NCBI GenBank assembly: GCA_029238125.1
Contig: JAQWGQ010000020.1
Location: forward strand, 1-42,043
Source of the DNA: Flavobacteriaceae bacterium
GTDB taxonomy: Bacteria > Bacteroidota > Bacteroidia > Flavobacteriales > Flavobacteriaceae
DNA: 42,043 bases
Direction: 5' to 3'
Positions 33,040-41,781 of the stretch are shown piece by piece. The position numbers and the translations under genes were made by a program. Position 1 is the stretch's first letter, and each line of letters begins with the position of its first letter. The notes under the pieces were generated by a model. The model ran no database searches. It worked only from the letters and a program-made list of their open reading frames with translations, and was not told where the DNA came from.

Positions 33040-33145
33040 CAATCTTGTCTGTTTATATCACAATTTTTATCTCTTCAAAATGAGTCATTGAATTATATCC
33101 CATCTATTTTGTACATTTAAAACTTAACTTTTAATTTTCTATTCA

Positions 33146-34465
33146 ATGGTAAAAAAAATAACTCTACTGCTGTTTTGCCCATTGTTTTTGTGTGTAGCAC
33201 AGTCGGTCTCTTTTGAAGAATACGACTTAAACAATGGTTTACACGTAATCTTACACCAAGATAATAATGCCCCTGTGGTAACAACCTCTGTCATGTATCA
33301 CGTGGGAGCAAAAGACGAACAACCAGATCGAACTGGTTTTGCGCATTTTTTTGAACACCTGCTTTTCGAAGGCACTGAAAATATTGAACGTGAACAATGG
33401 TTTTCCATTGTTACCGAAAATGGAGGGAGAAATAATGCAAATACAACGGATGACCGCACATATTATTATGAAGTTTTCCCTTCCAACAACCTCGAGCTTG
33501 GTCTTTGGATGGAGTCCGAGCGGATGCTGCACCCAATTATTAATCAGATTGGAATTGAGACCCAAAATGAAGTGGTTAAAGAAGAAAAACGACTCCGAGT
33601 AGACAACCAACCGTATGGAAAATTTCTTGAAAACGTAAAGAAAAACTTGTTTAGCAAACACCCCTACCGTTGGACGACCATAGGCGAAATGGAGCATCTT
33701 GATGCAGCAACCCTTGATGAGTTTTTGGCCTTTAATAAAAAGTTTTATGTGCCAAATAACGCCGTTTTAGTGGTCGCTGGTGATATTGACATTTCCTCTA
33801 CAAAAAAGATGGTTCAGGAATATTTTGGCGATATCCCAAGAGGTGCCCAAATCGAACGCAATTATGAAAAGGATGATCCCATAACGGAAACCATTTCTGC
33901 TACGGCTTATGATTCAAACATTCAAATCCCTGCTGTGATCAATGCATATCGAACACCAGGTTTTTCAGAAAGAGACTCCAGAGTTTTGGATATGATTTCA
34001 ACTTATCTCAGTGATGGCCCCAGTTCAAAATTGTACAAGAAACTTGTTGACGAGAAAAAAATGGCTTTGCAAACAGGAGCATTCAACATTTCTCAAGAAG
34101 AGTACAGTATGTATGTCATTTTTGGATTGCCTCTTGGCGAAAACTCACTAGACGACTTGGTGAGCGAAATGGACGAAGAAATTGTCAAAATTCAAGATCA
34201 ATTAATCTCGGAGCGAGATTATCAAAAATTGCAAAACAAAATTGAAAACGGCTTTGTCAATTCCAATGCTTCCATAGAAGGAATTGCCAATTCGCTTGCG
34301 CGATACTATATGCTCTATGATGACACGAATTTAATCAATACCGAAATTGATATCTATCGCTCAATCACTAGAGAAGAAATCAAAGATGTTGCCCACAAGT
34401 ACCTAAATCCAAACCAGCGTTTGGTGCTTGAATATTTACCTGAAACCCAAGAAAACGAATTATGA
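33146..34465 (+). CDS. Secreted M16 family zinc peptidase, catalytic subunit
   Basis: The 439-residue protein has a signal peptide (~1-18, LLLFCPLFLCVAQS) and LNNGLHVILHQDNNAPVV. The inverted zinc motif HFFEH (His67, Glu70, His71) is followed by the downstream Glu in NEVVKEEKRL and by YVPNNAVLVVAGDIDI. Length fits a single-cassette M16B peptidase. It is predicted to degrade peptides in the periplasm with the partner encoded next, whose ATG overlaps its stop by 4 bp. A TATTTTG near-consensus box at 33105-33111 may be the promoter. Confidence 0.94.
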   Translation: MVKKITLLLFCPLFLCVAQSVSFEEYDLNNGLHVILHQDNNAPVVTTSVMYHVGAKDEQPDRTGFAHFFEHLLFEGTENIEREQWFSIVTENGGRNNANTTDDRTYYYEVFPSNNLELGLWMESERMLHPIINQIGIETQNEVVKEEKRLRVDNQPYGKFLENVKKNLFSKHPYRWTTIGEMEHLDAATLDEFLAFNKKFYVPNNAVLVVAGDIDISSTKKMVQEYFGDIPRGAQIERNYEKDDPITETISATAYDSNIQIPAVINAYRTPGFSERDSRVLDMISTYLSDGPSSKLYKKLVDEKKMALQTGAFNISQEEYSMYVIFGLPLGENSLDDLVSEMDEEIVKIQDQLISERDYQKLQNKIENGFVNSNASIEGIANSLARYYMLYDDTNLINTEIDIYRSITREEIKDVAHKYLNPNQRLVLEYLPETQENEL

Positions 34466-36528
34466 AAAAAACCATCTCTATAATCTTGTTATTGTTGACG
34501 TTTACCGCATTTGCGCAAGTAGACCGTAGTCAACAGCCAAAACCTGGACCTGCCCCAGTGATACAGCTGGGAGAGCCCGAAAGCTTTACACTTAAAAATG
34601 GACTGACGGTTCTTATTGTTGAAAACAACAAGTTGCCACGTGCGACAGTGAGTTTATCATTGGATAACGCTCCAATCACTGAGGGTGAATTGGCTGGTGT
34701 ATCCGCCATGACAGCTGCTCTCCTTGGAAAGGGTTCTACCACAATCGACAAAGACAGCTTTAATGAAGAAGTTGACTTTATGGGGGCGACCATCAATTTT
34801 GGGTCACAAAGCGCAAGTGCGAGTTCACTTTCTCGATACTTTGGTCGTGTGTTGGAGCTCATGGCTGATGCTGCACTCCACCCGAATTTTACACAGGAGG
34901 AGTTTGACAAAGAAAGAGATATCCTTCTCGATGGGATCAAATCAGGAGAAAAAAGTGTGACAACCGCTGCACGACGTGTCGAAAACCTTCTTGCCTACGG
35001 AAAAGATCATCCTTATGGCGAGTACGTTTCCAAAGAAAGTGTTAAGAGAGTCAGCTTGGCAGATGTAGATACGTTTTACAAGCGTTACTTTTTACCAAAC
35101 AACGCGTATTTGATTATTGTCGGCGATGTTGATGCAAATGGTTTGAAAAAACAAGTGAAAAAGCTTTTTGGAAAATGGAAAAAGGGAGTCATATCGAACG
35201 AAGTGATTCCTGAAGTAAGCAATGTGAACAGCATCCAAATTGACTTTGTCAATATGCCAAACGCAGTTCAGACAGAAGTGTCTGTTCAAAATACGGTAAG
35301 CTTGCGTAAAAAGGATGCAGATTATTTCCCACTGTTAATTGCCAATGGTATTTTGGGAGGTGGTGGTGAGGCCCGATTGTTTCTGAATCTCAGAGAAGAC
35401 AAAGGATACACCTATGGATCTTATTCGCGTGTGGGAAATAACAAATACACCGCTAGCCGTTTTCGAGCAAGTGCAAGTGTGAGAAATACAGTTGTTGACA
35501 GTGCGGTCGTTGAGCTATTATATGAAATCAGCCGGATGAAAAACGAAGTGGTTAACGATGAAGAGTTGAATCGGGCAAAGGCAAAATACGTGGGTAGTTT
35601 TGTTCGTGCTGTTGAGCAGCCAAGCACCGTTGCTGCCTATGCTTTGGAAATCGAAACTGAGGGTCTTCCTGATGACTTTTATACAACCTATTTGGAAAGT
35701 GTCAACAATGTTTCAAAAGAAGATATTCAGCGTGTAGCTCAAAAATATTTTCTCGTGGATCAAGCCCGTGTCGTTGTGACTGGAAAAGCGTCTGAGGTAT
35801 TAGATAATTTGGAAAAAGTACAATTCAATGGGAGTGCTATTCTGGTAAGCTATTATGACAAATATGGAAATGTTATTGACCGTCCAGCATCTTTTGAGTT
35901 GCCTGACGGGGTTAGTACTCCGTCCATTTTGGCAAACTACATTGATGCAATCGGAGGTCAAGATGCGCTCAATACGATTCATACTCTTGAAGTGAGCTAC
36001 AAGGCAAACTTTATGGGCAATGAGCTTGAAGCTATCTCAATCAATACCGCTGAAGAGCAAAAGCAAATTGTCATAATGGGTGGAAATGTGCTCGCAACGG
36101 TAATCGTGAATGCAGCTGGTGCGAAAGTTGAGCAAATGGGCAATAGCATGGATCTCCCGCCAGAATTGGCAGCTGATATGCAAGCTGTTATCGGAATTAT
36201 TCCTGAACTCAAAATGATGGAAAACGAAAGTGTTACTGTTTCAGGCATTGAGGATGTTGATGATCAAAAGGCCTATGCTCTCGTAATGAAAGGACAAAGC
36301 ACGACAACCACGACTTATTATGCTGTGGAATCGGGACTCAAGCTCAAGCAAACCACCGTTAGTGAAATGATGGGGCAAACGCAAACACAAGATACTAATT
36401 ATGGAGATTACAAACGATTTGGAAGCTTGCTAATCCCAACTTCGACGAGTGTGCCTCTAGGTCCACAATCCGTTGACGCAACACTTGGAATCGTTAAAAT
36501 CAATGGCGAAGCTGTAAACCCAGAATAA
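34462..36528 (+). CDS. M16 family protein lacking the zinc site, with C-terminal extra domain
   Basis: The 688-residue protein has a signal peptide (~1-18) and two M16 domains (~30-450). The HxxEH position is occupied by residues such as AMTAALLGKGS, so it cannot bind zinc there. It retains the substrate-groove segments (LNLREDKGYTYGSYSR). Residues ~470-688 form an extra domain (ILANYIDAIGGQDALNTIHTLEVSYKA, YYAVESGLKLKQTT, NYGDYKRFGSLLIPTS) that resembles LolA/LppX-like lipoprotein-carrier folds. It probably pairs with the preceding catalytic subunit, as in other heterodimeric M16 enzymes. Confidence 0.92.
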   Translation: MKKTISIILLLLTFTAFAQVDRSQQPKPGPAPVIQLGEPESFTLKNGLTVLIVENNKLPRATVSLSLDNAPITEGELAGVSAMTAALLGKGSTTIDKDSFNEEVDFMGATINFGSQSASASSLSRYFGRVLELMADAALHPNFTQEEFDKERDILLDGIKSGEKSVTTAARRVENLLAYGKDHPYGEYVSKESVKRVSLADVDTFYKRYFLPNNAYLIIVGDVDANGLKKQVKKLFGKWKKGVISNEVIPEVSNVNSIQIDFVNMPNAVQTEVSVQNTVSLRKKDADYFPLLIANGILGGGGEARLFLNLREDKGYTYGSYSRVGNNKYTASRFRASASVRNTVVDSAVVELLYEISRMKNEVVNDEELNRAKAKYVGSFVRAVEQPSTVAAYALEIETEGLPDDFYTTYLESVNNVSKEDIQRVAQKYFLVDQARVVVTGKASEVLDNLEKVQFNGSAILVSYYDKYGNVIDRPASFELPDGVSTPSILANYIDAIGGQDALNTIHTLEVSYKANFMGNELEAISINTAEEQKQIVIMGGNVLATVIVNAAGAKVEQMGNSMDLPPELAADMQAVIGIIPELKMMENESVTVSGIEDVDDQKAYALVMKGQSTTTTTYYAVESGLKLKQTTVSEMMGQTQTQDTNYGDYKRFGSLLIPTSTSVPLGPQSVDATLGIVKINGEAVNPE

Positions 36529-36547
36529 TCCTTTAATATAAAATTAT

Positions 36548-36574
36548 AAAAGCGACTCAGGTCGCTTTTTTTTT
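36548..36574 (+). terminator. Rho-independent terminator of the M16 operon
   Basis: The stem AAAAGCGAC/GTCGCTTTT with a TCAG loop is followed by T residues. The last codons of the convergent EamA gene are encoded inside this hairpin. Confidence 0.92.
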
Positions 36575-37438
36575 GTGCGATAAATAAAAGCCAAAAAGGA
36601 TAACCCCTGCCGACAACAACTGAAAAGTGCTTATTGTTTCTCCGTCATATACTCCCCAAAACAGAGCAACAACAGGAAGCGTGTATGTGACTGAAGATGC
36701 AAAAACCGCAGAGGTGATTTTTACAAATTTGTTAAATAGATATTTGGCAAAGGCACTGCCCGCCAATGCGAGGATTGTAATGTAGCCAATGGCAGGATAA
36801 ATATCTGGATGCGAAAAGGTTTGTGGTGTGAAAAAGTCAGAATAGATAAGCACGACGAATGCTGCAGGCGCCATAAATACAAAATTTCCCAATGTAATGG
36901 CCATTACCCCAACTTGTGCCAAATGGGTCTTGATAAAGTGGATATTCATCGCATAACAACAGGAAGCCGCTAAAATTAGCAGGGTATAAATTGGATTGAT
37001 ATTGGATGCAGTTTGAATACCACCCCAAACCAAACCGATAGACCCAAGCAACCCCAGGCCAACTCCAAAATATTGTTTTTTTAAAATATCAATCTGAAAA
37101 AAAAACAATCCAAAAATGATGGTCAGAAAAGGGGTGAGCGCATTGAGAATGGCAGCTATCGCAGAATCAATGTGCTGCTGTGCAAAAGCAAATAAAAAGG
37201 CAGGAAAAAAAGTACCCACATAGCCCGTAATGGCAAGCCACTTCCAGTGATATCTTGATAGTCCGTGCAAAGACGAATATCCCACGAGAAGTAAAGCAAT
37301 CGTTGTGATCAAAAGGCGAAGACTCCCCAACTGAAGAGGACTCAGCGCAACCAATCCCCATTTGATCAGAATATAGGAACTCCCCCATACCAAAGAAAGT
37401 ATGGCTAGATATACCCATTTGATGTATTGTGTCTTCAT
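36557..37438 (-). CDS. EamA (DMT superfamily) transporter
   Basis: The 293-residue protein (ATG 37438) has ten hydrophobic helices in two EamA repeats: WVYLAILSLVWGSSYILIKWGL and PLQLGSLRLLITTIALL in the first, LALAGSAFAKYLFNKFVKI and VTYTLPVVALFWGVYDGETIS in the second. Such permeases export metabolites or amino acids across the inner membrane. Substrate is unknown. The C-terminal SHKKKAT comes from the terminator of the opposite gene, showing 3' ends that interlock. Confidence 0.93.
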   Translation of the reverse strand: MKTQYIKWVYLAILSLVWGSSYILIKWGLVALSPLQLGSLRLLITTIALLLVGYSSLHGLSRYHWKWLAITGYVGTFFPAFLFAFAQQHIDSAIAAILNALTPFLTIIFGLFFFQIDILKKQYFGVGLGLLGSIGLVWGGIQTASNINPIYTLLILAASCCYAMNIHFIKTHLAQVGVMAITLGNFVFMAPAAFVVLIYSDFFTPQTFSHPDIYPAIGYITILALAGSAFAKYLFNKFVKITSAVFASSVTYTLPVVALFWGVYDGETISTFQLLSAGVILFGFYLSHKKKAT

Positions 37439-37473
37439 AATTTGAGTGAACAAAGGTGCGTAATTGTTCGTGA

Positions 37474-37481
37474 TAAATTTG
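37474..37481 (+). promoter_or_regulatory. Promoter -7 box for the HMA lipoprotein gene
   Basis: TAAATTTG matches TAnnTTTG, 26 nt before the ATG at 37508. Confidence 0.5.
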
Positions 37482-37507
37482 TAATTTTACCATCTAAAAA
37501 TCTTATT

Positions 37508-37933
37508 ATGAAATCATTCATTCTATCCCTATCGGCCCTATTTTTTGTTTTTGGATGCACACAACAGCCAAAGTCAATCATAAAGGAAGTCAGCACAAGT
37601 GTTGAAATTACAAAAGACACAATCGCTAATAATCTTTCTGAAGCTTCATTTTCCATATCAGGAATGACATGTAAGATGGGGTGTGCCAAAACCATTGAAA
37701 AGAATCTGAGCAAATTGGAAGGTGTACAACAAGCATCGGTGGACTTCGAAACCTCTCTAGCTACTGTAGTTTACAACCCCTCCATTCTGCAAGCTGATGA
37801 TTTGGTTCAAACCGTTACAAATACGGGTGATTCCTATACTGTTTCGAATATGGCATCTACATCAAATGCTAAGCCAGCATGCTGTGCAAAAAAGAGCTGT
37901 ACTAAAACCAAATGCGCGAAGAAAGAGAGCTAA
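37508..37933 (+). CDS. Heavy-metal-associated (HMA) domain lipoprotein
   Basis: The 141-residue protein has a lipoprotein signal with lipobox VFGC (Cys17). An HMA domain (~48-115) follows with SISGMTCKMGCAKTIEKNL, VEGVQQ-like LEGVQQASVDFETSLATVVYNP and DDLVQTV. The metal motif is CxxxC rather than the usual CxxC. A C-terminal tail carries five Cys among Lys (ACCAKKSCTKTKCAKKES). It may hold copper or another soft metal at the outer face of a membrane. ATG 37508 is chosen because it begins the signal peptide. Its 3' end overlaps gldD by 4 bp. Confidence 0.9.
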   Translation: MKSFILSLSALFFVFGCTQQPKSIIKEVSTSVEITKDTIANNLSEASFSISGMTCKMGCAKTIEKNLSKLEGVQQASVDFETSLATVVYNPSILQADDLVQTVTNTGDSYTVSNMASTSNAKPACCAKKSCTKTKCAKKES

Positions 37934-38469
37934 CGCCAGGCAAGACTTTCTGTTAGCTGTCGCAAATCATTTTTGATGTACTGAATCGCTGGGAATAGCG
38001 AATCGTAATTGGGTGTAGCAGAAAAGAATAAAACTCCCGACATAAAGTGATTTTTTTGGTCCGTCACTAGATAATGTAGATTGGATGGCGCATTTGAGGT
38101 GATCTCAAAAAACCGCCCATACTTTTGGTCGCTGATATTTTCATAACTACTCTCTTGAACCCGCGCCTCTTGTTTGGTATGCTCCATAAGACGAGCATTA
38201 AAATCTCGGTATAGATCTTCGATTTGGTGCTCGTTTAGATTGAAATAACTGATATATACTTTTGCTTTCATCGATGGGTATGACATGGAGAAAAAGCAAT
38301 TTGATTGTACCGCAATCGAAGAAAGGGAATTGAAATTAAAAGTAAACGGGCAGTCCATAGGGGCTTGTTGATACGTTGGTGGAGGATAATTCATCGCCAA
38401 CATCCCGTTTGGTTTTGGCATGGGTGTGTTACAACCGACAATAAAGAGTAAAACAAATAGTTTTTTCAC
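37930..38469 (-). CDS. gldD: Gliding motility lipoprotein GldD
   Basis: The 179-residue protein has a lipoprotein signal (MKKLFVLLFIVGC) and PKPNGMLAMNYPPPTYQ, YPSMKAKVYISYFNL, YGRFFEITSNAPSNLHYLVTDQKNHFMSGVLFF and IQYIKNDLRQLTESL, which I recognise as GldD. In Flavobacterium johnsoniae GldD is needed for gliding and type IX secretion. It follows gldE by 7 nt on the same strand in the usual order. Presence of GldD does not prove that the cell glides, since it also occurs in non-gliding relatives. Confidence 0.93.
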   Translation of the reverse strand: MKKLFVLLFIVGCNTPMPKPNGMLAMNYPPPTYQQAPMDCPFTFNFNSLSSIAVQSNCFFSMSYPSMKAKVYISYFNLNEHQIEDLYRDFNARLMEHTKQEARVQESSYENISDQKYGRFFEITSNAPSNLHYLVTDQKNHFMSGVLFFSATPNYDSLFPAIQYIKNDLRQLTESLAWR

Positions 38470-38476
38470 CCGTCAA

Positions 38477-39781
38477 TTATTTTATATTGTTTGACACCTT
38501 GAGTTGCTTGATGCGTTTTCGATCTGTTGCTTCGACCACAAAAGAACACCCATTAAAAGAAAAAGAAGTTTGTGCTTTTGGGAAATATCCGAGATGTTCC
38601 AAAACAAAGCCCGCCAGTGTTTCCGACTCCCCTTTTTTATCTTCAAAAGGTTTTGGGTCTTTAATGGATAAAATTCGATAAAAATCTTTGAGGTAGGTTT
38701 TGCCTTCCAAAACAAAGGTATTCTCATCGATTTTGGAAAACATCAGGTCATCATCGTCAAACTCATCACTGATTTCACCGACAATTTCCTCAATCACATC
38801 CTCTAGTGAAACCACTCCCGAGGTTCCACCGTATTCGTCAACAACCACTGCCAAATGAATACGTTTCGATTGAAACTCTCTGAGTAGATCATCTAACTTT
38901 TTATTTTCAGGAACAAAATAAGGTTCTCGAAGAAGGGATACCCAATCAAATTTTTTCTTGTGAATATGCGGAAGTAAATCTTTGATATACAACACCCCTG
39001 CTATGGTATCGATCTGTTCGTTATAGACTGGAATTCTCGAATACCCCTTTTCCACTACTTTTTCTAAAACCTCATCAAAAGATTCTTCTTGATTGAGCGC
39101 AAACACATCGATTCGTGGCCTCATTACTTGCTTAACGTCAAAGTTTCCAAAATTGATGATGCCTTCCAAAAGTTTTTGTTCCTCTGTTGAGGTTGCAGAA
39201 TCCTCGGTCATTTCAAGTGCTTTTGACAATTGGTCTACAGAAAAGTCAGACGTACGTTTTTGTAATCGCTTTTGAAAGAAATACGTGAATTTACTCAAGG
39301 GGACAGCTAGAAAAAATAAGACATACCTGTCTATGACAAACAGAGGAAGGGTCATCAACAGTGCAAAAGATTCGGCGTTTCTGTTGGCGTAAACTTTTGG
39401 GATGATATCGCCAAAAATCAAAATAAATGCAGCGACAAAACCTACCTCTACAAGAAGGGTAAGCCAAGGATATGGTATGCTGGAAAACAAGGCGTGATTC
39501 ATACTCGCAAAAAGCATCACAATCGAGATATTAATCAGGTTGTTCAGAATTAAAATGGTGGCGAGAAGTCGCTGTGGCTTTTGGCGAAGTTTGGCCATTA
39601 ATCGATTTTTTCGATTGGGGTGATTGGCTGCGGTTTTTAAAGTTGCTGGAGAAAGTGCAAAAAAAGCCACTTCAGATCCAGATGTCAATCCAGAGCTAAT
39701 CAGCAACAAAAAAAGGAGAGAAAATCGAAGTATGAGATCTACGTCGATTTCGTTAGCAATAAAGACGAGTGTTGTCAACAA
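38477..39781 (-). CDS. gldE: Gliding motility-associated protein GldE (CNNM/CBS domain family)
   Basis: The 434-residue protein has an N-terminal membrane domain of the DUF21/CNNM type (SGLTSGSEVAFFALSPATL, ILILNNLINISIVML, AAFILIFGDIIPKVYANRNAE). A CBS pair follows (VMRPRIDVFALNQEESFDEVL, GYSRIPVYNEQIDTIAGVLYIKDLL, VVDEYGGTSGVVSLEDVIEEIVGEISDE), with a C-terminal CorC/HlyC-like domain. Its location before gldD identifies GldE. The start is a TTG at 39781, 10 nt after ssb, because an in-frame stop precedes it and no ATG is near; this start is uncertain. Confidence 0.92.
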   Translation of the reverse strand: MLTTLVFIANEIDVDLILRFSLLFLLLISSGLTSGSEVAFFALSPATLKTAANHPNRKNRLMAKLRQKPQRLLATILILNNLINISIVMLFASMNHALFSSIPYPWLTLLVEVGFVAAFILIFGDIIPKVYANRNAESFALLMTLPLFVIDRYVLFFLAVPLSKFTYFFQKRLQKRTSDFSVDQLSKALEMTEDSATSTEEQKLLEGIINFGNFDVKQVMRPRIDVFALNQEESFDEVLEKVVEKGYSRIPVYNEQIDTIAGVLYIKDLLPHIHKKKFDWVSLLREPYFVPENKKLDDLLREFQSKRIHLAVVVDEYGGTSGVVSLEDVIEEIVGEISDEFDDDDLMFSKIDENTFVLEGKTYLKDFYRILSIKDPKPFEDKKGESETLAGFVLEHLGYFPKAQTSFSFNGCSFVVEATDRKRIKQLKVSNNIK

Positions 39782-39791
39782 ATGGGTTTAG

Positions 39792-40193
39792 TTAAAAGGG
39801 AAGATCGTCTTCATCGTTTGCAGATGGCATTGACTGCTGGGGAGATGAGTCTTTTTGGCGATTGCTCAAAAACGTAAACTCGTCAACATGAATTTCAGTA
39901 CTATAGCGAGGATTGCCATCTTCTCCTTGCCATTTGCGTGTTTTTATACGACCTTCAACAAAAAGTTTGTCGCCTTTTTTTAGATACTTTTCACAGGTTT
40001 CGGCGGCCTTATTTCTCAAAACAAGATTGTGCCACTCCGTATTGGTGACCTGCTCTCCTGTCTGCTTGTTGGTGTAGCTTTCATTGGTCGCCAATGGAAA
40101 ACGACCAACACAACCCCCATTGTCGAAGTATCGCAATTTGACTTCGTCACCCAAATGACCAATTAGCATGACTTTATTTAGCGTTCCGCTCAT
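39792..40193 (-). CDS. ssb: Single-stranded DNA-binding protein
   Basis: The 133-residue protein has the OB fold (MSGTLNKVMLIGHLGDEVKLRYF, VGRFPLATNES, TEWHNLVLRNKAAETCEKYLKKGDKLFVEGRI) and a short linker. The acidic tip NDEDDLPF recruits partner proteins. It protects single-stranded DNA in replication and repair. It lies between mutY and gldE, the flavobacterial order. Confidence 0.97.
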   Translation of the reverse strand: MSGTLNKVMLIGHLGDEVKLRYFDNGGCVGRFPLATNESYTNKQTGEQVTNTEWHNLVLRNKAAETCEKYLKKGDKLFVEGRIKTRKWQGEDGNPRYSTEIHVDEFTFLSNRQKDSSPQQSMPSANDEDDLPF

Positions 40194-40207
40194 AACTTTC
40201 TTTACAC

Positions 40208-40215
40208 CAAAAGTA
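40208..40215 (-). promoter_or_regulatory. Promoter -7 box for ssb-gldE-gldD
   Basis: The minus strand reads TACTTTTG, a TAnnTTTG match in the 24-nt gap between mutY and ssb; the predicted leader is about 8 nt. Confidence 0.4.
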
Positions 40216-40217
40216 AG

Positions 40218-41264
40218 CTAATCGAAAAACTTGTGCAAGAATCGTTCAATGAGTCTGGACACAGGATAGTTTGCCAGTTTGGATATGGAAATGGGAGTTG
40301 AGGGGATAAAATCAGTTGGCACAATCCAAAAGCTTGCATAAATACGTTGATGAGTCAGTTGGTGCACCCAGGGTTTAGGGTTAAAAAGGGAAACCTCATC
40401 TGCGGAAACCCAATCGGGCAAATTGGATTCTTTACTGATATTTTCTGCAGTCAAAGTGCGAGTAGACTCGAAAAGAGGGAATTCATACAGATGCTGCCAA
40501 ATGTCTTTTCCTTTTCTTTGGATCAAGGCGGTTTGGTGGTTTGGCAGCATCGGAACGAGATAGTTGAAATATCTCTTTCTGACTGGCTTACTTGCTTGTT
40601 TAAAAGGGAAATCATTGACTTTGTTTTTCTCCAAAGCCACACAAGAGTTTTTTAAAATGCACAAATCACAGACTGGGGTTTTGGGTTTGCACTGCAATGC
40701 CCCAAATTCCATAATTGCCTGGTTGTAGTTTCCAGGTTGTTTTACGTCTAGCAATTCATTGGCAAGTACTTCAAACCGTTTTTTAGCTTGTCCCGTATCG
40801 ATGGGATCTTCCATGCCAAAGTATCGTGCCAAAACCCGATAAACATTGCCGTCAACCACTGCATGAGGGAGGTGGAAACAGATGGAAGAAATCGCGGCAG
40901 CCGTGTATGGCCCAACTCCAGGCAAAGCAAGCAGTTCTGTATAGGTGTTTGGGAATACTCCTTCAAATTCATTGGTAATCAGCTTGGCCGTTTTATGCAA
41001 ATTCCGCGCACGGCTGTAGTACCCCAACCCTTGCCACAATTTGAGCACTTGATTTTCAGGAGCGTTCGCCAAATCATGGATAGTTGGAAACGTTGATGTA
41101 AAGCGTTTGAAATAGGACTCACCGTAAACAACACGGGTCTGCTGGAGAATAACTTCTGAAAGCCAAATGCGATACGGGTCATTGTCATGACGCCATGGCA
41201 AATCGCGTTTATGTATGGAATACCAACGTTGGATTTTGGCAGAAAAATGATGATTTGTTGACAT
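40218..41264 (-). CDS. mutY: A/G-specific adenine glycosylase
   Basis: The 348-residue protein (ATG 41264) has WRHDNDPYRIWLSEVILQQTRV, WQGLGYYSRARNLHKTA, the helix-hairpin-helix LPGVGPYTAAAI with the following catalytic Asp in VVDGNVYRVL, and the [4Fe-4S] cluster Cys set C-x6-C-x2-C-x5-C. A NUDIX-like C-terminal domain (YLVPMLPNHQTALIQRKGKDIWQHLYEFP) recognises 8-oxoG. It removes adenine opposite 8-oxoguanine. A longer start at 41291 adds nine unsupported residues. Confidence 0.97.
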   Translation of the reverse strand: MSTNHHFSAKIQRWYSIHKRDLPWRHDNDPYRIWLSEVILQQTRVVYGESYFKRFTSTFPTIHDLANAPENQVLKLWQGLGYYSRARNLHKTAKLITNEFEGVFPNTYTELLALPGVGPYTAAAISSICFHLPHAVVDGNVYRVLARYFGMEDPIDTGQAKKRFEVLANELLDVKQPGNYNQAIMEFGALQCKPKTPVCDLCILKNSCVALEKNKVNDFPFKQASKPVRKRYFNYLVPMLPNHQTALIQRKGKDIWQHLYEFPLFESTRTLTAENISKESNLPDWVSADEVSLFNPKPWVHQLTHQRIYASFWIVPTDFIPSTPISISKLANYPVSRLIERFLHKFFD

Positions 41265-41324
41265 CGCCCACAAGATATTTAATTTATACACTGATAACCA
41301 AGAGATTTACTCAATTATAATTTA

Positions 41325-41332
41325 TATATTTG
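41325..41332 (+). promoter_or_regulatory. Promoter -7 box for the HU gene
   Basis: TATATTTG matches TAnnTTTG, 28 nt before the ATG at 41361, inside an A+T-rich stretch. Confidence 0.6.
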
Positions 41333-41360
41333 CTCACCAAAAAAATCAAAACGAATAAGC

Positions 41361-41651
41361 ATGACAAAAGCAGATATTGTCACAAAAATTTCTGATCGTC
41401 TCGGAGTTGAAAAGATTGAGACACAAGCTATTGTTGAACAATTTATGAAAGAAGTAAAAAATACTCTTGAAACAGGTGAAAATGTATACCTACGAGGATT
41501 TGGAAGCTTTATCGTAAAGACACGTGCAGAAAAGAAAGGTAGAAATATTTCTAAAAATACCACCATTTCGATTCCAGCGCAAAACATACCAGCATTTAAG
41601 CCCGCTAAAGTATTTTTGGATAGCGTTAAAAATAAGGTGAAAGTATCTTAA
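41361..41651 (+). CDS. HU/IHF family DNA-binding protein
   Basis: The 96-residue protein starts MTKADIVTKISDRLGVEK and has TLETGENVYLRGFGSFIVKTRAEKKGRNISKN, with the DNA-bending arm reaching IPAQNIPAFKPAKVFLDSVK. The Pro in the arm is the intercalating residue typical of the family. It is a small nucleoid protein acting as a dimer. The next gene begins 28 nt downstream, so cotranscription is likely. Confidence 0.96.
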   Translation: MTKADIVTKISDRLGVEKIETQAIVEQFMKEVKNTLETGENVYLRGFGSFIVKTRAEKKGRNISKNTTISIPAQNIPAFKPAKVFLDSVKNKVKVS

Positions 41652-41679
41652 AGTAGGTATTAATATTTAAACACATACT

Positions 41680-41772
41680 ATGCCAAGTGGTAAAAAAAGA
41701 AAAAGACACAAGGTAGCCACGCACAAGCGTAAGAAAAGAAGCCGCGCAAATCGACATAAGAAAAAAGCGTAG
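41680..41772 (+). CDS. Very basic 30-residue protein, ribosomal bS22/AURKAIP1-COX24-like
   Basis: An ORF too short for routine calling starts MPSGKKRKRHKVATHKRKKR and ends RANRHKKKA; over half of its residues are Lys, Arg or His. The pattern of Lys-Arg-His runs around a central ATHKRKKR resembles the COX24/AURKAIP1 group that includes the small ribosomal protein bS22. A near-identical peptide is found between HU and rng in many Bacteroidota as far as I recall. Its position before the RNase G gene supports a ribosomal role. Family membership is moderately sure, function inferred. Confidence 0.75.
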   Translation: MPSGKKRKRHKVATHKRKKRSRANRHKKKA

Positions 41773-41781
41773 TTTTTTAAC

